Assembly: GCA_947502265.1 (NCBI GenBank)
Contig: CANMZB010000014.1
Coordinates: forward strand, 62,001 to 126,000
Reading direction: 5' to 3'
Length of the DNA: 64,000 nucleotides
Source of the DNA: an uncultured Sulfitobacter sp.
GTDB taxonomy: Bacteria; Pseudomonadota; Alphaproteobacteria; Rhodobacterales; Rhodobacteraceae
Both the position numbers and the translations under genes were made by a program. Under the pieces are notes generated by a model, which saw nothing but the letters and a program-made list of their open reading frames with translations, did not search any database and was not told the origin of the DNA. Shown here one piece after another: positions 1 to 9,178 of the stretch; within the stretch, counting starts at the first letter, position 1, and every line of letters starts with the position of its first letter.

Positions 1-347
1 GCGACAGAGGCCAACAGCGCGGCCATGAACAAGAACATCAGCAGCCGCAGATCCCCCAGCGCGATAAAGGGCGCGGCGGCGGCGGCGAATTTGCTGTCAC
101 CCGCGCCCATGGCACCCGCCGCGTTCAAGATGAATCCAACCACCAGCACAATGCCAAGGCTCGCCAACCGCCACAGATATAAATCGAACGGCAATGCAAT
201 CAGCCCGACAACCACGAAAACAGCGGCCAACAGAATGTTAGCGCCATTGGTGATCTTCATCCGCGCCATATCCGTATAAGCCACATAAAGGCAGATCGGC
301 AGGACGAACGGGAAAAACCACGCGGCTGAGTAAATTGTAATCGCCAC
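1..347 (-). CDS. cpaA: Prepilin peptidase CpaA/TadV (A24 family), 3' end beyond window
   Basis: This is an inner-membrane aspartic peptidase that removes the leader from Flp-type prepilins of the Tad pilus. The reading frame starts with GTG three bases after the stop of the upstream TPR gene and runs off the left edge, so about 115 residues are visible. It begins MAITIYSAAWFFPFVLPICL, a membrane segment, followed by YTDMARMKITN with the first catalytic Asp at residue 26. The second catalytic motif, GAGD (the GxGD signature), is at residues 81-84. These two Asp motifs define the A24 family. The short form without an N-terminal methylase domain is usual for Tad loci. It is the last Tad gene in view; TadE/F/G-type pseudopilin genes are not in the window. 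Confidence 0.9.
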   Translation of the reverse strand, partial: MAITIYSAAWFFPFVLPICLYVAYTDMARMKITNGANILLAAVFVVVGLIALPFDLYLWRLASLGIVLVVGFILNAAGAMGAGDSKFAAAAAPFIALGDLRLLMFLFMAALLASV

Positions 348-350
348 TGA

Positions 351-1199
351 TCAGCTTTCGAGCGCTGCGAGAGAGCGCGACGCAGCTTCGAAGTGCTGTG
401 GATGGGTGTCGATGGCGTCGCGCAGAAGGCCCTTGCCGGTCTCGACATCGCCCTGTTTGATCGCAGACAGGGCCATCGTATGCAAAAGCTGCGCGCGCTC
501 GGACTGATCCATTGGGATCACGGGCAGAGTATAATTGCGCTGTGCGCCACGGGCCAGAACAAGGTTGTTCTTGGCGGTGAACAGACCCGCGTCCTGGGTG
601 ATCGCGCTTGTGAACAGGCGCTCGGCATCCTTGTAATCACCGCGTGTCAGTTTGGAATAACCCCAGTTGTTCAAAACCGGCGCGGGCGAAGTGGTGAGGC
701 CCACGGCGATCTCGTAGAAACTGTCGGCTTTGGTCCACTGCTGTTTGCTGTCGGCGATGATCGCCTCCAGCCGGTAGCGCGCGAATGTCTCGTGGGTAGG
801 CGGGATCGCGGTGAGGATTTTTTCTGCCTCCGCCCAGTTGCCCGACCGGATCAACGCATCGGCAAGCTCGACATGATCGGTATCGGTGCTGGCGGGTAGA
901 GCGATTGTGCGCTGCCATGCGGCAGCCCCTTCATCATAGCGTTTGGCGCGCATCAGCGATTGTGCCAGACCGCGATGATGCTCAACCTCCTCGGGGGCTT
1001 CTTTAAGCACACGCTGAAAATAAATTACCGCCTCGTTCGGATCCGCGACGGTCAACATCACATCATTGAGGTTGGCATCGTCGATCACGTTCACGTCCTG
1101 AAAGGCACGTTGAACGGTCTCGTCTGCGGACTTCTCTGCGCAACCGCTCAGAAAAACGGCCCCTGCAACAAGGGCGCTCAAAACATGGGAGTGGCGCAT
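351..1199 (-). CDS. TPR-repeat lipoprotein of the Tad locus
   Basis: This 282-residue protein has a lipoprotein signal (LSGC lipobox, Cys20) and so probably sits in the outer membrane facing the periplasm. The rest is helical with tetratricopeptide-like units, for example around EAVIYFQRVLKEAPEEVEHH, YDEGAAAWQRTIALP, and NNWGYSKLTRGDYKDAERLF. TPR lipoproteins such as TadD act as pilotins or scaffolds for the Tad secretin. It follows tadD and precedes cpaA in the same operon, so it is a second TPR scaffold of this machine. Its separate role is not known to me. It is longer than the neighbouring TadD and not an obvious recent duplicate. Confidence 0.82.
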   Translation of the reverse strand: MRHSHVLSALVAGAVFLSGCAEKSADETVQRAFQDVNVIDDANLNDVMLTVADPNEAVIYFQRVLKEAPEEVEHHRGLAQSLMRAKRYDEGAAAWQRTIALPASTDTDHVELADALIRSGNWAEAEKILTAIPPTHETFARYRLEAIIADSKQQWTKADSFYEIAVGLTTSPAPVLNNWGYSKLTRGDYKDAERLFTSAITQDAGLFTAKNNLVLARGAQRNYTLPVIPMDQSERAQLLHTMALSAIKQGDVETGKGLLRDAIDTHPQHFEAASRSLAALES

Positions 1200-1269
1200 T
1201 TTGCGTCCTTTTACTGCTTCTGCCTCAACGGTGCTTTGGGCCTGAAAGGGTGCTGCGCCTATATTTAGG

Positions 1270-1869
1270 TCACAACGCCTGCCGGATTACGAAATCCGCA
1301 GAACCACGACGCACCAATTTATAATCTTGGTTATCCCCCAAAGATGTACCAGAATTTTCGGATTTTTCGAGCGCTAATCGCAGATTGTCGCGGATTGAGA
1401 CACTTTCGCCATTGTCGAGCGCAAAAGCCTTGCGAAATATCTGGGTTGCATCGGCATTTTTGCCACGCTCCATCAGGACAACGCCCAGATTGTTCCAGAT
1501 TTCGGGTTGTGTCGCGTCCCGCTCGACCGCGCGGCGCAGTTGGGTTTCTGCCTGTCCAAGCCGCCCCAGACCCAGATTGGCCGTGCCAAGCCCCGACAGT
1601 ATTTCGGCGTCCACGGTGCCGCGATCAATTGCGGCGCGGTTGAACGAGCGGATCGCCAGTTCGTATTGCCCCGCCGCGACCAGCCGATGACCGGTCTCAA
1701 GGTTGTCGGCCCCCTCGGCCCCCAGATCAACTCCGGGTGCATCGACACCTACAGCTTTTTTCGCCCCGATCCCCGGCATGCCAAAGCCGCCTGCGGTGCA
1801 GGCAGCCAAGGCAAAGGGAAGTATCAGGATAAGAGCGCGCGCAGTGCCGCGCGCCGGGCCGGGTGTCAT
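1270..1869 (-). CDS. tadD: Tad pilus TPR lipoprotein TadD
   Basis: This 199-residue protein has a signal with lipobox LAAC (Cys23) and a TPR core: ETGHRLVAAGQYELAIRSF, ILSGLGTANLGLGRLGQAET and NNLGVVLMERGKNADATQIF are successive helical hairpins. TadD proteins are outer-membrane lipoproteins needed for assembly of the Tad secretin. The ATG overlaps the stop of tadC (TAATG), which shows translational coupling. Its length matches typical TadD proteins. The assignment rests on the lipobox, the TPR pattern and the position directly after tadC. Confidence 0.87.
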   Translation of the reverse strand: MTPGPARGTARALILILPFALAACTAGGFGMPGIGAKKAVGVDAPGVDLGAEGADNLETGHRLVAAGQYELAIRSFNRAAIDRGTVDAEILSGLGTANLGLGRLGQAETQLRRAVERDATQPEIWNNLGVVLMERGKNADATQIFRKAFALDNGESVSIRDNLRLALEKSENSGTSLGDNQDYKLVRRGSADFVIRQAL

Positions 1870-2855
1870 TATTGTCCAGGTCCACTCATTTCGCCAAGTT
1901 TCGCAATGCCCATTGCCGAAGGTCCAACCAGAATGACCAACAGCGGCGGCACTGTCAGCATCATAGTGGCAAGTGTCATCTTGGTTGGCAACTTGTTTGC
2001 GGCCTCTTCGGCGCGCATCACGCGTTTGTCGCGCATCTCGGCGGCGTAAACGCGCAGGGCGTCGGCGATGGACGTACCAAAAGCGGCGGATTGCACCAGC
2101 ACCGTCACAAAAGACGACACATCCTGCACGCCACAGCGCGTGCCCATATCATTAAGCACAGTCACCTTGTCCTTGCCCGCCTTCATCTCGTAGGCGACAA
2201 CTTCAAACTCGTCGGCGAGGGCCTCGTAGGAGGCACGCAATTCGCTTGCAACGCGCACGATGCATTGATCCAGCGACTGACCTGCTTCGACGCAAACCAG
2301 CATCATATCAAGCGCGTCTGGAAAGCCCTGCTCGATCTGCTCCTTGCGCTCCGCCACGCGGCGGGTGATCCAGTATTTCGGCAACCAGTAGCCGACAGCA
2401 CCCGGGCCAAGCGTCCACATCATGGTTTTCTGTGTGCTCATGCCTTCGCCGCCACCCAGAAAGTTAATGTAAACCACGCCGATGGTCAGGCCCAGAAGGC
2501 CCAACGTCATCTGTGCAAAGTAGAACATCCGCACCGCATCGCGCGACTGATACCCCGCCTGCCGCAGTTCCAGTTGTTTCTGGCTCAACTCCTTGTCATC
2601 GCTGGGCTCAAGAAAGGTCGCGAATTTTTGCAGCTGTGCGTTGCCTTCTTTCTGGCGCAGGGCGGCAGTCACCTCCATGTCACCTTTACGCGGTGCATTT
2701 GCCACACGCTTGAGCTTGTCCAACGGGTCTTCGGGCTGGTTCATCATCATGGCGAGGGTCGCCAACACAAGGACAACCCCCAGAACCCCGAGGATAATGA
2801 TAAGGCCGAACGGCCCCATGATGTTGGAGATCTGGCTGTTTATAGTGCCGAACAT
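1869..2855 (-). CDS. tadC: Tad inner-membrane platform protein TadC (T2SS F family)
   Basis: This 328-residue inner-membrane protein has an N-terminal membrane segment (IMGPFGLIIILGVLGVVLVLATL), a cytoplasmic region, a second membrane region near MTLGLLGLTIGVVYINF, the GspF-like domain (FPDALDMMLVCVEAGQSLDQ, typical of the family) and C-terminal membrane helices ending near VPPLLVILVGPSAMGI. TadB and TadC together form the platform that couples the CpaF ATPase to pilus assembly. The gene follows tadB after 13 bases and overlaps the start of tadD, so all are in one transcript. Length and domain order are normal for TadC. Confidence 0.92.
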   Translation of the reverse strand: MFGTINSQISNIMGPFGLIIILGVLGVVLVLATLAMMMNQPEDPLDKLKRVANAPRKGDMEVTAALRQKEGNAQLQKFATFLEPSDDKELSQKQLELRQAGYQSRDAVRMFYFAQMTLGLLGLTIGVVYINFLGGGEGMSTQKTMMWTLGPGAVGYWLPKYWITRRVAERKEQIEQGFPDALDMMLVCVEAGQSLDQCIVRVASELRASYEALADEFEVVAYEMKAGKDKVTVLNDMGTRCGVQDVSSFVTVLVQSAAFGTSIADALRVYAAEMRDKRVMRAEEAANKLPTKMTLATMMLTVPPLLVILVGPSAMGIAKLGEMSGPGQ

Positions 2856-2868
2856 AGCGGTTTTCCCC

Positions 2869-3831
2869 TTATACTTTGATGTTTGTGAGGACGCGCATCA
2901 CAACAAGATTGACTGCCAGAAAGATCCCCACAAAGAAGCAAGCGGGAATGAAATAGGGTGTGTCCTTCACTTCGTCATAGTAATGCGGATCACCAACGTT
3001 GATCACGATCAACGCCATAACGGGAAAGCCCGACAAAAACTTGCCCGACCATTTCGCCTCGGCGGTAATGGCTTTTACGCGGCGAAACAGACGGAAGCGG
3101 GCGCGGATCACCTTGGCCAGACCGGCGAGGATCTCTGCAAGGTTACCGCCCGATTGCTGCTGGATCGTCACAGCCACAGCGAGAAAGCGCATGTCTTGCA
3201 TGTCCAGCCGTTCGGCCATGTCCTTGAGCGCCTCACCCACATCGCGGCCATAGGCGGCTTCATCCGCAATAACACCGAATTCGGACGCAAGCGGATCCTG
3301 AATTTCCTTGGATACGATGGTGATTGCATTGGTAAACGGATGCCCCACACGCAGCGAGCGCACCATGAGTTCGACCGCATCGGGAAGCTGTTCCTCGATC
3401 ATCGACATGCGTTTGTTCGCCTTCATCGAAATCCACATGAACACAGCGCCGACGCCCATAGCGACGGACATCACCAGACGCACCGGTGGTTCCGTCGCGG
3501 TACCGATGGTCAGGCCCATAAAGATCACCATCGAAAGACCGGCCATGATCAGGATCAGCTGTTTGGGCGTAAACGCGATTGCCGCCTTTTGCGCCTTTTC
3601 GGACAACAAAGAATACAACGGGATCGTCTTGGCGTTCATGTGCTGCTGCATTTCCTTGCGCAGCTTGTCCAGCACCTCTTCGCGACGCTGGCCCTTTTCC
3701 AGCATCTCAAGCCGGCGGTTCACCCGGGAGTTCAGCGAGATGGATTTGCCGAAAGCCACCAGATACAGACCTTCGACCAGCGCCAGAACGCCGACAAAGA
3801 TCAGGCCGTAGATGATTGGTTCTGCACTCAT
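2869..3831 (-). CDS. tadB: Tad inner-membrane platform protein TadB (T2SS F family)
   Basis: This 320-residue protein starts with a membrane helix (PIIYGLIFVGVLALVEGLYL), has a charged cytoplasmic stretch, a pair of helices (KQLILIMAGLSMVIFMGLTI and onwards), a GspF-like domain (LPDAVELMVRSLRVGHPF; DMAERLDMQDMRFLAVAVTI; QQQSGGNLAEIL) and two C-terminal helices. The QQxxGGNLAEIL segment is typical of TadB. It pairs with TadC to form the inner-membrane platform. It begins 12 bases after cpaF in the same direction, consistent with the conserved cpaE-cpaF-tadB-tadC order. Confidence 0.93.
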   Translation of the reverse strand: MSAEPIIYGLIFVGVLALVEGLYLVAFGKSISLNSRVNRRLEMLEKGQRREEVLDKLRKEMQQHMNAKTIPLYSLLSEKAQKAAIAFTPKQLILIMAGLSMVIFMGLTIGTATEPPVRLVMSVAMGVGAVFMWISMKANKRMSMIEEQLPDAVELMVRSLRVGHPFTNAITIVSKEIQDPLASEFGVIADEAAYGRDVGEALKDMAERLDMQDMRFLAVAVTIQQQSGGNLAEILAGLAKVIRARFRLFRRVKAITAEAKWSGKFLSGFPVMALIVINVGDPHYYDEVKDTPYFIPACFFVGIFLAVNLVVMRVLTNIKV

Positions 3832-3843
3832 GGCATGATCTCC

Positions 3844-5280
3844 TTATTGCGCGGCGATGGGTTCATAGATGGACGACGGCAGATCATAACCCCACATGCG
3901 GAACCGTTCCGCATAGTGGCTGCGCACGCCGGTGGCTGTGAAATGGCCGATGATCTTGTTGTCCGGCGTCAGGCCGACCCGCTGATAACGGAAGATTTCC
4001 TGCATCGAGATCACGTCGCCTTCCATGCCCGTAATTTCGGTGATCGAAGTCATCCGGCGGCTGCCATCCTGCAAACGCGAGGCTTGGACGATCAGGTTTA
4101 CAGCGCTTGAAATCTGGCTGCGCACGGCTTTCAGGGGCATTTCGATACCGGCCATGGCGATCATGTTTTCCAGACGCGACACACCGTCCCGAGCAGAGTT
4201 CGCGTGGATCGTCGTCATGGAACCGTCATGGCCGGTGTTCATGGCTTGAAGCATGTCGATCACTTCCTCGCCACGAGTTTCACCTACGATAATGCGGTCA
4301 GGCCGCATCCGCAGGGCGTTTTTCAAACAGTCGCGCGGGGATACTTCGCCTTTGCCTTCCACGTTGGGCGGGCGGCTTTCCATCCGGCCCACATGGGTTT
4401 GTTGCAGCTGGAGTTCCGCCGTATCCTCGATGGTCAAGATACGTTCGGCATTGTCGATGAACGATGACAACGCGTTTAGGGTGGTGGTTTTACCCGAACC
4501 CGTACCGCCCGACACGATAATATTGAGCCGGGTCGCAACAGCAGCTTGCAGATATGCAGCCATTTCTTCGGTGAACGCGCCGAAATTCACCAGATCGTCG
4601 ATGCCCAGTTTGTCTTTTTTGAACTTCCGGATGGAAACCAGCGATCCGTCCACTGCCACCGGCGGGACCATGGCGTTGAAGCGCGAGCCGTCTTTGAGAC
4701 GGGCATCGACGTAGGGATTGCTTTCGTCTACGCGGCGGCCCACGGCCGATACGATCTTGTCGATGATGCGCAAAAGGTGGCGCTCGTCCTTGAACGTGAT
4801 GTCCGTCAGCTCAAGTTTGCCCGCGCGCTCCACGAAAATCTGTTGCGGACCGTTCACGAGAATGTCGTTGACGGACTCGTCTTTCAGAAGCGTCTCAAGC
4901 GGCCCAAGGCCGGTGACCTCGTCATAAAGCTCGGAGTTGAGCGTCATGCGGTCCTCGCGGCTTAGCACGATGGATTTCTCCGCTAGCACTTCCGCCGCGA
5001 TTGAATTGATCTCCTGGCGCAAATCCTGCTCTGACGCGTGTTCGAGGGCGGCAAGGTTCAGGTTGTCGAGAAGCGAGCGGTGCAGTTCCAGCTTGATCTC
5101 GCTCATGCGCTGCTTGCGCTTGACCTCTTTGTCCACGGGGGCCGCAGCCGCAGGTTGGGACGCGCGGCGCATCGAGGCGGGCTTGTCCTCTGTTGGCTTT
5201 ACAGGCTCCAGCGGTGCTATTGTGGCGCTGGCCGCTGGCTTTGCCCGGGCCGCATCAGACTTTCTGTATTTCGAGAACAT
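3844..5280 (-). CDS. cpaF: Tad pilus assembly ATPase CpaF/TadA
   Basis: This 478-residue secretion ATPase of the VirB11/GspE group powers Flp pilus polymerisation from the cytoplasm. The N-terminal ~75 residues are low-complexity and charged. The N-terminal domain includes [20 protein letters not shown] and the pattern DILVNGP, typical of CpaF. The Walker A motif [10 protein letters not shown] starts at Gly258, followed by an Asp box ([11 protein letters not shown]), the His/Walker B region ([20 protein letters not shown]) and the [13 protein letters not shown] segment. All catalytic motifs are intact. It lies between cpaE and tadB, 12-25 bases from each. Confidence 0.96.
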   Translation of the reverse strand: MFSKYRKSDAARAKPAASATIAPLEPVKPTEDKPASMRRASQPAAAAPVDKEVKRKQRMSEIKLELHRSLLDNLNLAALEHASEQDLRQEINSIAAEVLAEKSIVLSREDRMTLNSELYDEVTGLGPLETLLKDESVNDILVNGPQQIFVERAGKLELTDITFKDERHLLRIIDKIVSAVGRRVDESNPYVDARLKDGSRFNAMVPPVAVDGSLVSIRKFKKDKLGIDDLVNFGAFTEEMAAYLQAAVATRLNIIVSGGTGSGKTTTLNALSSFIDNAERILTIEDTAELQLQQTHVGRMESRPPNVEGKGEVSPRDCLKNALRMRPDRIIVGETRGEEVIDMLQAMNTGHDGSMTTIHANSARDGVSRLENMIAMAGIEMPLKAVRSQISSAVNLIVQASRLQDGSRRMTSITEITGMEGDVISMQEIFRYQRVGLTPDNKIIGHFTATGVRSHYAERFRMWGYDLPSSIYEPIAAQ

Positions 5281-5304
5281 GGTGCTATTCTTCCTGTAAC
5301 CGGA

Positions 5305-6540
5305 TTACGCCGCAACGGCCTCGTCGCTTTTGAGGGTGTGGATGGAGGCCGCGAGTTTGGCGATTTCGCGGCGCAACGGGCTTTTGGGGGCGGAGGAGGC
5401 CAACGGCATTCCGTGATCATTGGCCTGCGTTATGGGTTTGCCGCCGTCGGGCAACTGAATATCGAGCGAGATCGAGAGGCTTTCAGCCATCCGTTTCACT
5501 CTGCTTTTGGCGTTGAGGTCGGTGAACTTCGGTGCGCGGTTCAGCACATACCTGATCTTTTCCACCGGCAACTCTTCAGATTGCAACGCGCGCTTGAATC
5601 GCAGCGTATTCTGGGCCGATCGCATGTCCAGTTCGAGTGTCGCAAAATAGATATGCGCCGTGGTCAGAACCTTTTCGGACCACTGTACGAGGGTCGATGG
5701 CATGTCCACGATCACATAATCGAACTGGTTGCGGGCCATTTGCAGAACCCGCGCGATGTCTTCCGAACCGACCAGATCAAGCGGCAGCATGTCGCTGGGG
5801 GCCGTCAGCACATGCAGCTTGTCTTCGTAGGTCAAAAGCGCCTGACCGAAAATCTCTTCGTCCATGCTTTCGGTGTCGGACAGCATGTCATACACGACCT
5901 CGCGGCGCGGCAGATCAAGGAACGTCGAGACGGAGCCGAATTGCAGATCAAGATCCAGCAGGCAAACGGACGGGCCGCTTTTTTTCCCCTGCGTGGCCAG
6001 CTCCCATGCGAGGTTCACCGCGAGGGTGGTCGCGCCCGTGCCTCCGGCCAAGCCATGCACCACGATTACCGCACCGTCTTTTTGTGCGCCTGCCTTGATA
6101 TGGTCCGCGCCGGTGCCGGCGGTTTCCACCAGCGGCGGGGTGCGGATACGCCCGATCGCCTGCGCCAGCTCTCCTTCGGGCAGCGGGTAGGGGACAAATT
6201 CATCCGCACCCTGACGCAAGAGCGTATGCAGCGCGCCGGGCGTGACATCTTCGGCAATCAGGATCACCTTGATTCCCCTGCTTTTTGCCTGACTGATGAT
6301 TTCGCCCATCAGGGCCATATTTTCTTCGTCCGCGTCATCCATCGCAAGGGCGATGAACTCCATGCCGTCGGCTTCGGGTTGCCCGAAAAAGGTGAGCGCT
6401 TCGGCAAAGCCGAGATCGCCCCAACTTTCACCAAGGACCGTTTCCATATCCTCGATCAGCAGATCAAAGTTCTGCACGTCGCGGCTCACTGTACATGCGA
6501 GGATCGCGGCTTGTTCTGGGTGTGGCATCGGACTGCTCAT
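5305..6540 (-). CDS. cpaE: Tad pilus localisation ATPase CpaE/TadZ
   Basis: This 411-residue MinD/ParA-like protein has an N-terminal receiver-like (ARD) domain and a C-terminal P-loop domain. The deviant Walker A region is GLAGGTGATTLAVNLA near residue 165, followed by VCLLDLDLQFGSVSTFLDL and the Walker B-like DYVIVDMPSTL. CpaE/TadZ proteins place the Tad apparatus at the pole. I chose the ATG at 6540 (MSSPMPHPEQ) over one 12 codons upstream because an AGAAGG ribosome-binding site lies about ten bases before it. The gene is 24 bases ahead of cpaF. The region between its start and the OmpA-type gene holds a terminator-like hairpin, so it may have its own promoter. Confidence 0.9.
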   Translation of the reverse strand: MSSPMPHPEQAAILACTVSRDVQNFDLLIEDMETVLGESWGDLGFAEALTFFGQPEADGMEFIALAMDDADEENMALMGEIISQAKSRGIKVILIAEDVTPGALHTLLRQGADEFVPYPLPEGELAQAIGRIRTPPLVETAGTGADHIKAGAQKDGAVIVVHGLAGGTGATTLAVNLAWELATQGKKSGPSVCLLDLDLQFGSVSTFLDLPRREVVYDMLSDTESMDEEIFGQALLTYEDKLHVLTAPSDMLPLDLVGSEDIARVLQMARNQFDYVIVDMPSTLVQWSEKVLTTAHIYFATLELDMRSAQNTLRFKRALQSEELPVEKIRYVLNRAPKFTDLNAKSRVKRMAESLSISLDIQLPDGGKPITQANDHGMPLASSAPKSPLRREIAKLAASIHTLKSDEAVAA

Positions 6541-6781
6541 CGGCTCGTTTCCTTCTATCAAAGGGCGCGGAGCCAACCTGTATGCTATGGCGCAAAGCAG
6601 GTTAATGCCCCGACAACCCTCTCCCGGTGCTTCGCCCGGACGGAGTTATCTCGTTGCAAAATATATGGCAGTGGTTTGGGGCGAGATTGGGGCCGAATTG
6701 CTTCGATTGTTGGGTATTTTGAAACGATTGCCGGTAATGCGAAGGATTGGTCAGCGTGGCGTTCAAGACGCTGAACCGCAA

Positions 6782-6806
6782 AATCCTCCCCGTCAGAGGG
6801 AGGATT
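6782..6806 (-). terminator. Hairpin after the OmpA-type gene
   Basis: AATCCTCCC and GGGAGGATT form a perfect 9-bp stem with a 7-base loop, 29 bases past the stop of the OmpA-type gene. On the minus strand the right arm ends in ATTTT. It would end or thin transcription before cpaE, whose start is 240 bases further on. The 6541-6781 stretch between them shows no gene. Confidence 0.6.
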
Positions 6807-6834
6807 GTCAGGGGCGGAGCGGGGGCGCGGCGAC

Positions 6835-7515
6835 CTAGTTGGCGTCGAGTCCGCTTACTTCAGAGGTGCTCAGTGTGCTTGTTGCCACGGCGCTGGCCAC
6901 ATAATCACGATAGATGATTTGCGCGTATTTCCCGTCCATGACGGTGGGGTGGCGTTTCACAAAACCGGTCACTTCGGTCACGGTACGCCGGTTGCGCCGC
7001 TCCTGGCCTTGCGTCACGACAAGAGGCTGCGTTTCACCGAAAGAAACAACGGCCTCAAGACGGCTGCGGCTGACGCCGAGGTTTGTCAGATAGGACACAA
7101 CGACATTGGCACGTTGCTGGCCGAGGTGCTTGTTGAACCTGCTCGAACCAACGGCGTCCGTGTGGCCGTAAACGCGAAAGCGCACTTCGGGAAACTGCTG
7201 GATCCATCCGGCTTGCTTGCGCAGCACCGCTTGAGCGTTGCCGTCCAACTGCGCGGAATTGAACGCAAAGTTGACGGTGCTTTCGACTTCGGTTGCAAAA
7301 CGGTTTGCCAGATCAAAAGTATACTGGCGTTCGCCGGTCATTACGAGCTTGTTGTTCAGGGTGGCATTGCCGAACCCGCCCGTATCCACCAAGGCGCCTG
7401 CTTCGGAATGAAACTGGGTGTAAACCTGATCATTGCTTGACCCACAGGCGGCCAATGCAAGGGCTGCGGTAACCATGCCGATCACGCCAAGGGGTTTGGT
7501 CTTTAAGCTTTGCAT
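6835..7515 (-). CDS. OmpA-family peptidoglycan-binding lipoprotein of the Tad locus
   Basis: This 226-residue protein starts MQSLKTKPLGVIGMVTAALA and has a lipobox LAAC (Cys24). The C-terminal OmpA-like domain contains NFAFNSAQLDGNAQAVL and RVYGHTDAVGSSRFNKHLGQ followed by QRANVVVSYL, with the Asp and Arg residues that contact diaminopimelate in this family. It should anchor the secretin complex to peptidoglycan. It begins four bases after cpaC ends, so it is part of the operon. I used the internal ATG at 7515 because it gives a clean lipoprotein signal; longer starts would overlap cpaC. Confidence 0.85.
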   Translation of the reverse strand: MQSLKTKPLGVIGMVTAALALAACGSSNDQVYTQFHSEAGALVDTGGFGNATLNNKLVMTGERQYTFDLANRFATEVESTVNFAFNSAQLDGNAQAVLRKQAGWIQQFPEVRFRVYGHTDAVGSSRFNKHLGQQRANVVVSYLTNLGVSRSRLEAVVSFGETQPLVVTQGQERRNRRTVTEVTGFVKRHPTVMDGKYAQIIYRDYVASAVATSTLSTSEVSGLDAN

Positions 7516-7519
7516 CGTG

Positions 7520-8959
7520 TTAATCCAGTACATAGCCATATGACCCGGTGAAGTCCTGTTTGGCAACCTCGCCTGCCGCGCCTTTGCGCGGGGTGCGGGT
7601 GCCGGCAGCGGTCCGCCCGTTCAGGAACAGGTCTTTTTCGGTTGGTGGCTTGATCCGGTCGGTCGGAAGGGCAAGCGCCTCGCCGCGTGTGGGCGTGACC
7701 AGATGCGATGTGATGATGATGACAAGCTCGGTCTGGCTGCGCTGGTAATTTGCGCTGCGAAATAGCGCGCCTAAAACGGGCACATCGCCGATCCACGGCA
7801 GTTGCGAAGAGCTATCCGAGAAATCGTCCTGCAAAAGACCCGCAATGGCAAAGCTTTCTCCATCGCGCATCTCGACCGTGGTCGAGGTTTCGCGGCGCGA
7901 GAAGGCAGCGACGCTGAAGCCGCCGTCAAGGGTAATACCGTTTGCCGGATCAATCGCGGATACAGCGGCCTTCAGTTCAAGATTGATAAGATCCTTGTCC
8001 ACAACCCGCGGGATAAAGGCCAACTCGACTCCGAAAGGTTTGAACTCGATCGAGGTGCGCCCGTCCGATTGCGCAACGGGGATCGGATATTCGCCACCGG
8101 CAAGAAACTTCGCTTCCTGACCGGAAAGGGCCACAAGGTTCGGTTCCGCAAGGAAGCGCACAACCCCCTTTTGCTCAAGTGCCTCAAGCAGGATGCCCAC
8201 CTGCGTGGAGCCCGCATTAAAGCCGAACAGGATCGCGCCAGTGTTCGTGTTCGTCGCAGGCAATCCGCCACCAATAGCGCCCGTGCTGGCGCCGTTTGTG
8301 GTGAGCGATCCGGTGCCGCCGCGAATGCCCAAATCGCTGCCAAGCCCGCCGCTCAGCGCCAGTGACGAGCTGAGCGATTTGGAGACGGAACGCTGCATTT
8401 CTGCAAAACGGACCTTCAGCATCACTTGCTGGATGCCGCCCACGCTCATCAAGTTCGAAACCCGTTCGGGCGCGTAACGTTGCGCCAGATCAAGGGCGCG
8501 CTGGAGTTTCTGCGCCGAGGTCACAACGCCGGACAGAACGATCCCGTCATTCGCAGAGCGGACTTCGATCCGTTCGCCGGGCAGGATTTGACGCAGACGT
8601 TCCTTGAACTCCGACAGATCGGGAGTGACCTGAACCTCGACGTTGGTAATCAGGCGGCCAGATGCATCAAAAAGCGTCATCGTCGTGGTGCCGGGAGATT
8701 TGCCCAAAACGTAAATCGTCCGGTCCGACAGCGAGGAAAGATCCGCAATGCCCGGATTGGCGATGCTCAGCTCTGCAAAGGGAACATCACTTTCCACCAC
8801 AACCGCACGGTTCAGAGGAACGTTCAGCTTGGTACTTGTACCGCTTTTGACAACGCGAAGCTGGTCAGCCTGCACGGCAGTCGGCAGGGTCGTGCATATT
8901 GCGGATGCACCCAGAGTCAGCCCAAAGAGAGCTGCTTTCACAAATCTATCGATTTTCAT
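7520..8959 (-). CDS. cpaC: Tad outer-membrane secretin CpaC/RcpA
   Basis: This 479-residue secretin forms the outer-membrane channel for the Flp pilus. It has a signal peptide (MKIDRFVKAALFGLTLGASA), an N-terminal pilus-formation domain (NVPLNRAVVVESDVPFAELS; DRTIYVLGKSPGTTTMTLFD), a BON-like segment (EFKERLRQILPGERIEVRSA) and the C-terminal secretin domain. The secretin core contains VMLKVRFAEMQRSVSKSLS, FLAEPNLVALSGQEAKFLAG with GEYPIPV, and the closing TELVIIITSHLVTP. The start at 8959 is preferred to one seven codons upstream because GGCAGG lies just before it and the signal peptide begins there. The C-terminal ~50 residues are charged. Confidence 0.94.
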   Translation of the reverse strand: MKIDRFVKAALFGLTLGASAICTTLPTAVQADQLRVVKSGTSTKLNVPLNRAVVVESDVPFAELSIANPGIADLSSLSDRTIYVLGKSPGTTTMTLFDASGRLITNVEVQVTPDLSEFKERLRQILPGERIEVRSANDGIVLSGVVTSAQKLQRALDLAQRYAPERVSNLMSVGGIQQVMLKVRFAEMQRSVSKSLSSSLALSGGLGSDLGIRGGTGSLTTNGASTGAIGGGLPATNTNTGAILFGFNAGSTQVGILLEALEQKGVVRFLAEPNLVALSGQEAKFLAGGEYPIPVAQSDGRTSIEFKPFGVELAFIPRVVDKDLINLELKAAVSAIDPANGITLDGGFSVAAFSRRETSTTVEMRDGESFAIAGLLQDDFSDSSSQLPWIGDVPVLGALFRSANYQRSQTELVIIITSHLVTPTRGEALALPTDRIKPPTEKDLFLNGRTAAGTRTPRKGAAGEVAKQDFTGSYGYVLD

Positions 8960-9105
8960 GTGACCTGCCTTTTTGATCACGCCTCAATGTAGGGTCTTTT
9001 TGCCCGTCGTTTGGAGCACCCTGAGGTAAATTGATTTTCATTGCAAGAATCAATGCGTTCGTAGACGCCATTGCTGTGGATAAATGGCAACAGACGCAAA
9101 ACGGG

Positions 9106-9136
9106 AATTGTCGCCCCCAAATCGAGGGCGACAATT
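9106..9136 (-). terminator. 11-bp hairpin between cpaB and cpaC
   Basis: AATTGTCGCCC and GGGCGACAATT make a perfect 11-bp stem around a 9-base loop in the 219-base gap downstream of cpaB. A T-tract is not evident, so it may attenuate rather than stop transcription. In the same gap TTGATT (9031-9036) and AATCAA (9048-9053) form a second inverted repeat that could belong to a promoter for cpaC. Confidence 0.6.
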
Positions 9137-9178
9137 TAACATGTTGTTTTCACGAAGGTATCCAGAGCGCTGAAGTCT

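Noticed and set aside
5038-6774. 578-codon plus-strand frame across cpaF/cpaE
   Set aside because: It is the opposite strand of two well-supported Tad genes, with His/Arg-rich composition typical of antisense frames in GC-rich DNA.
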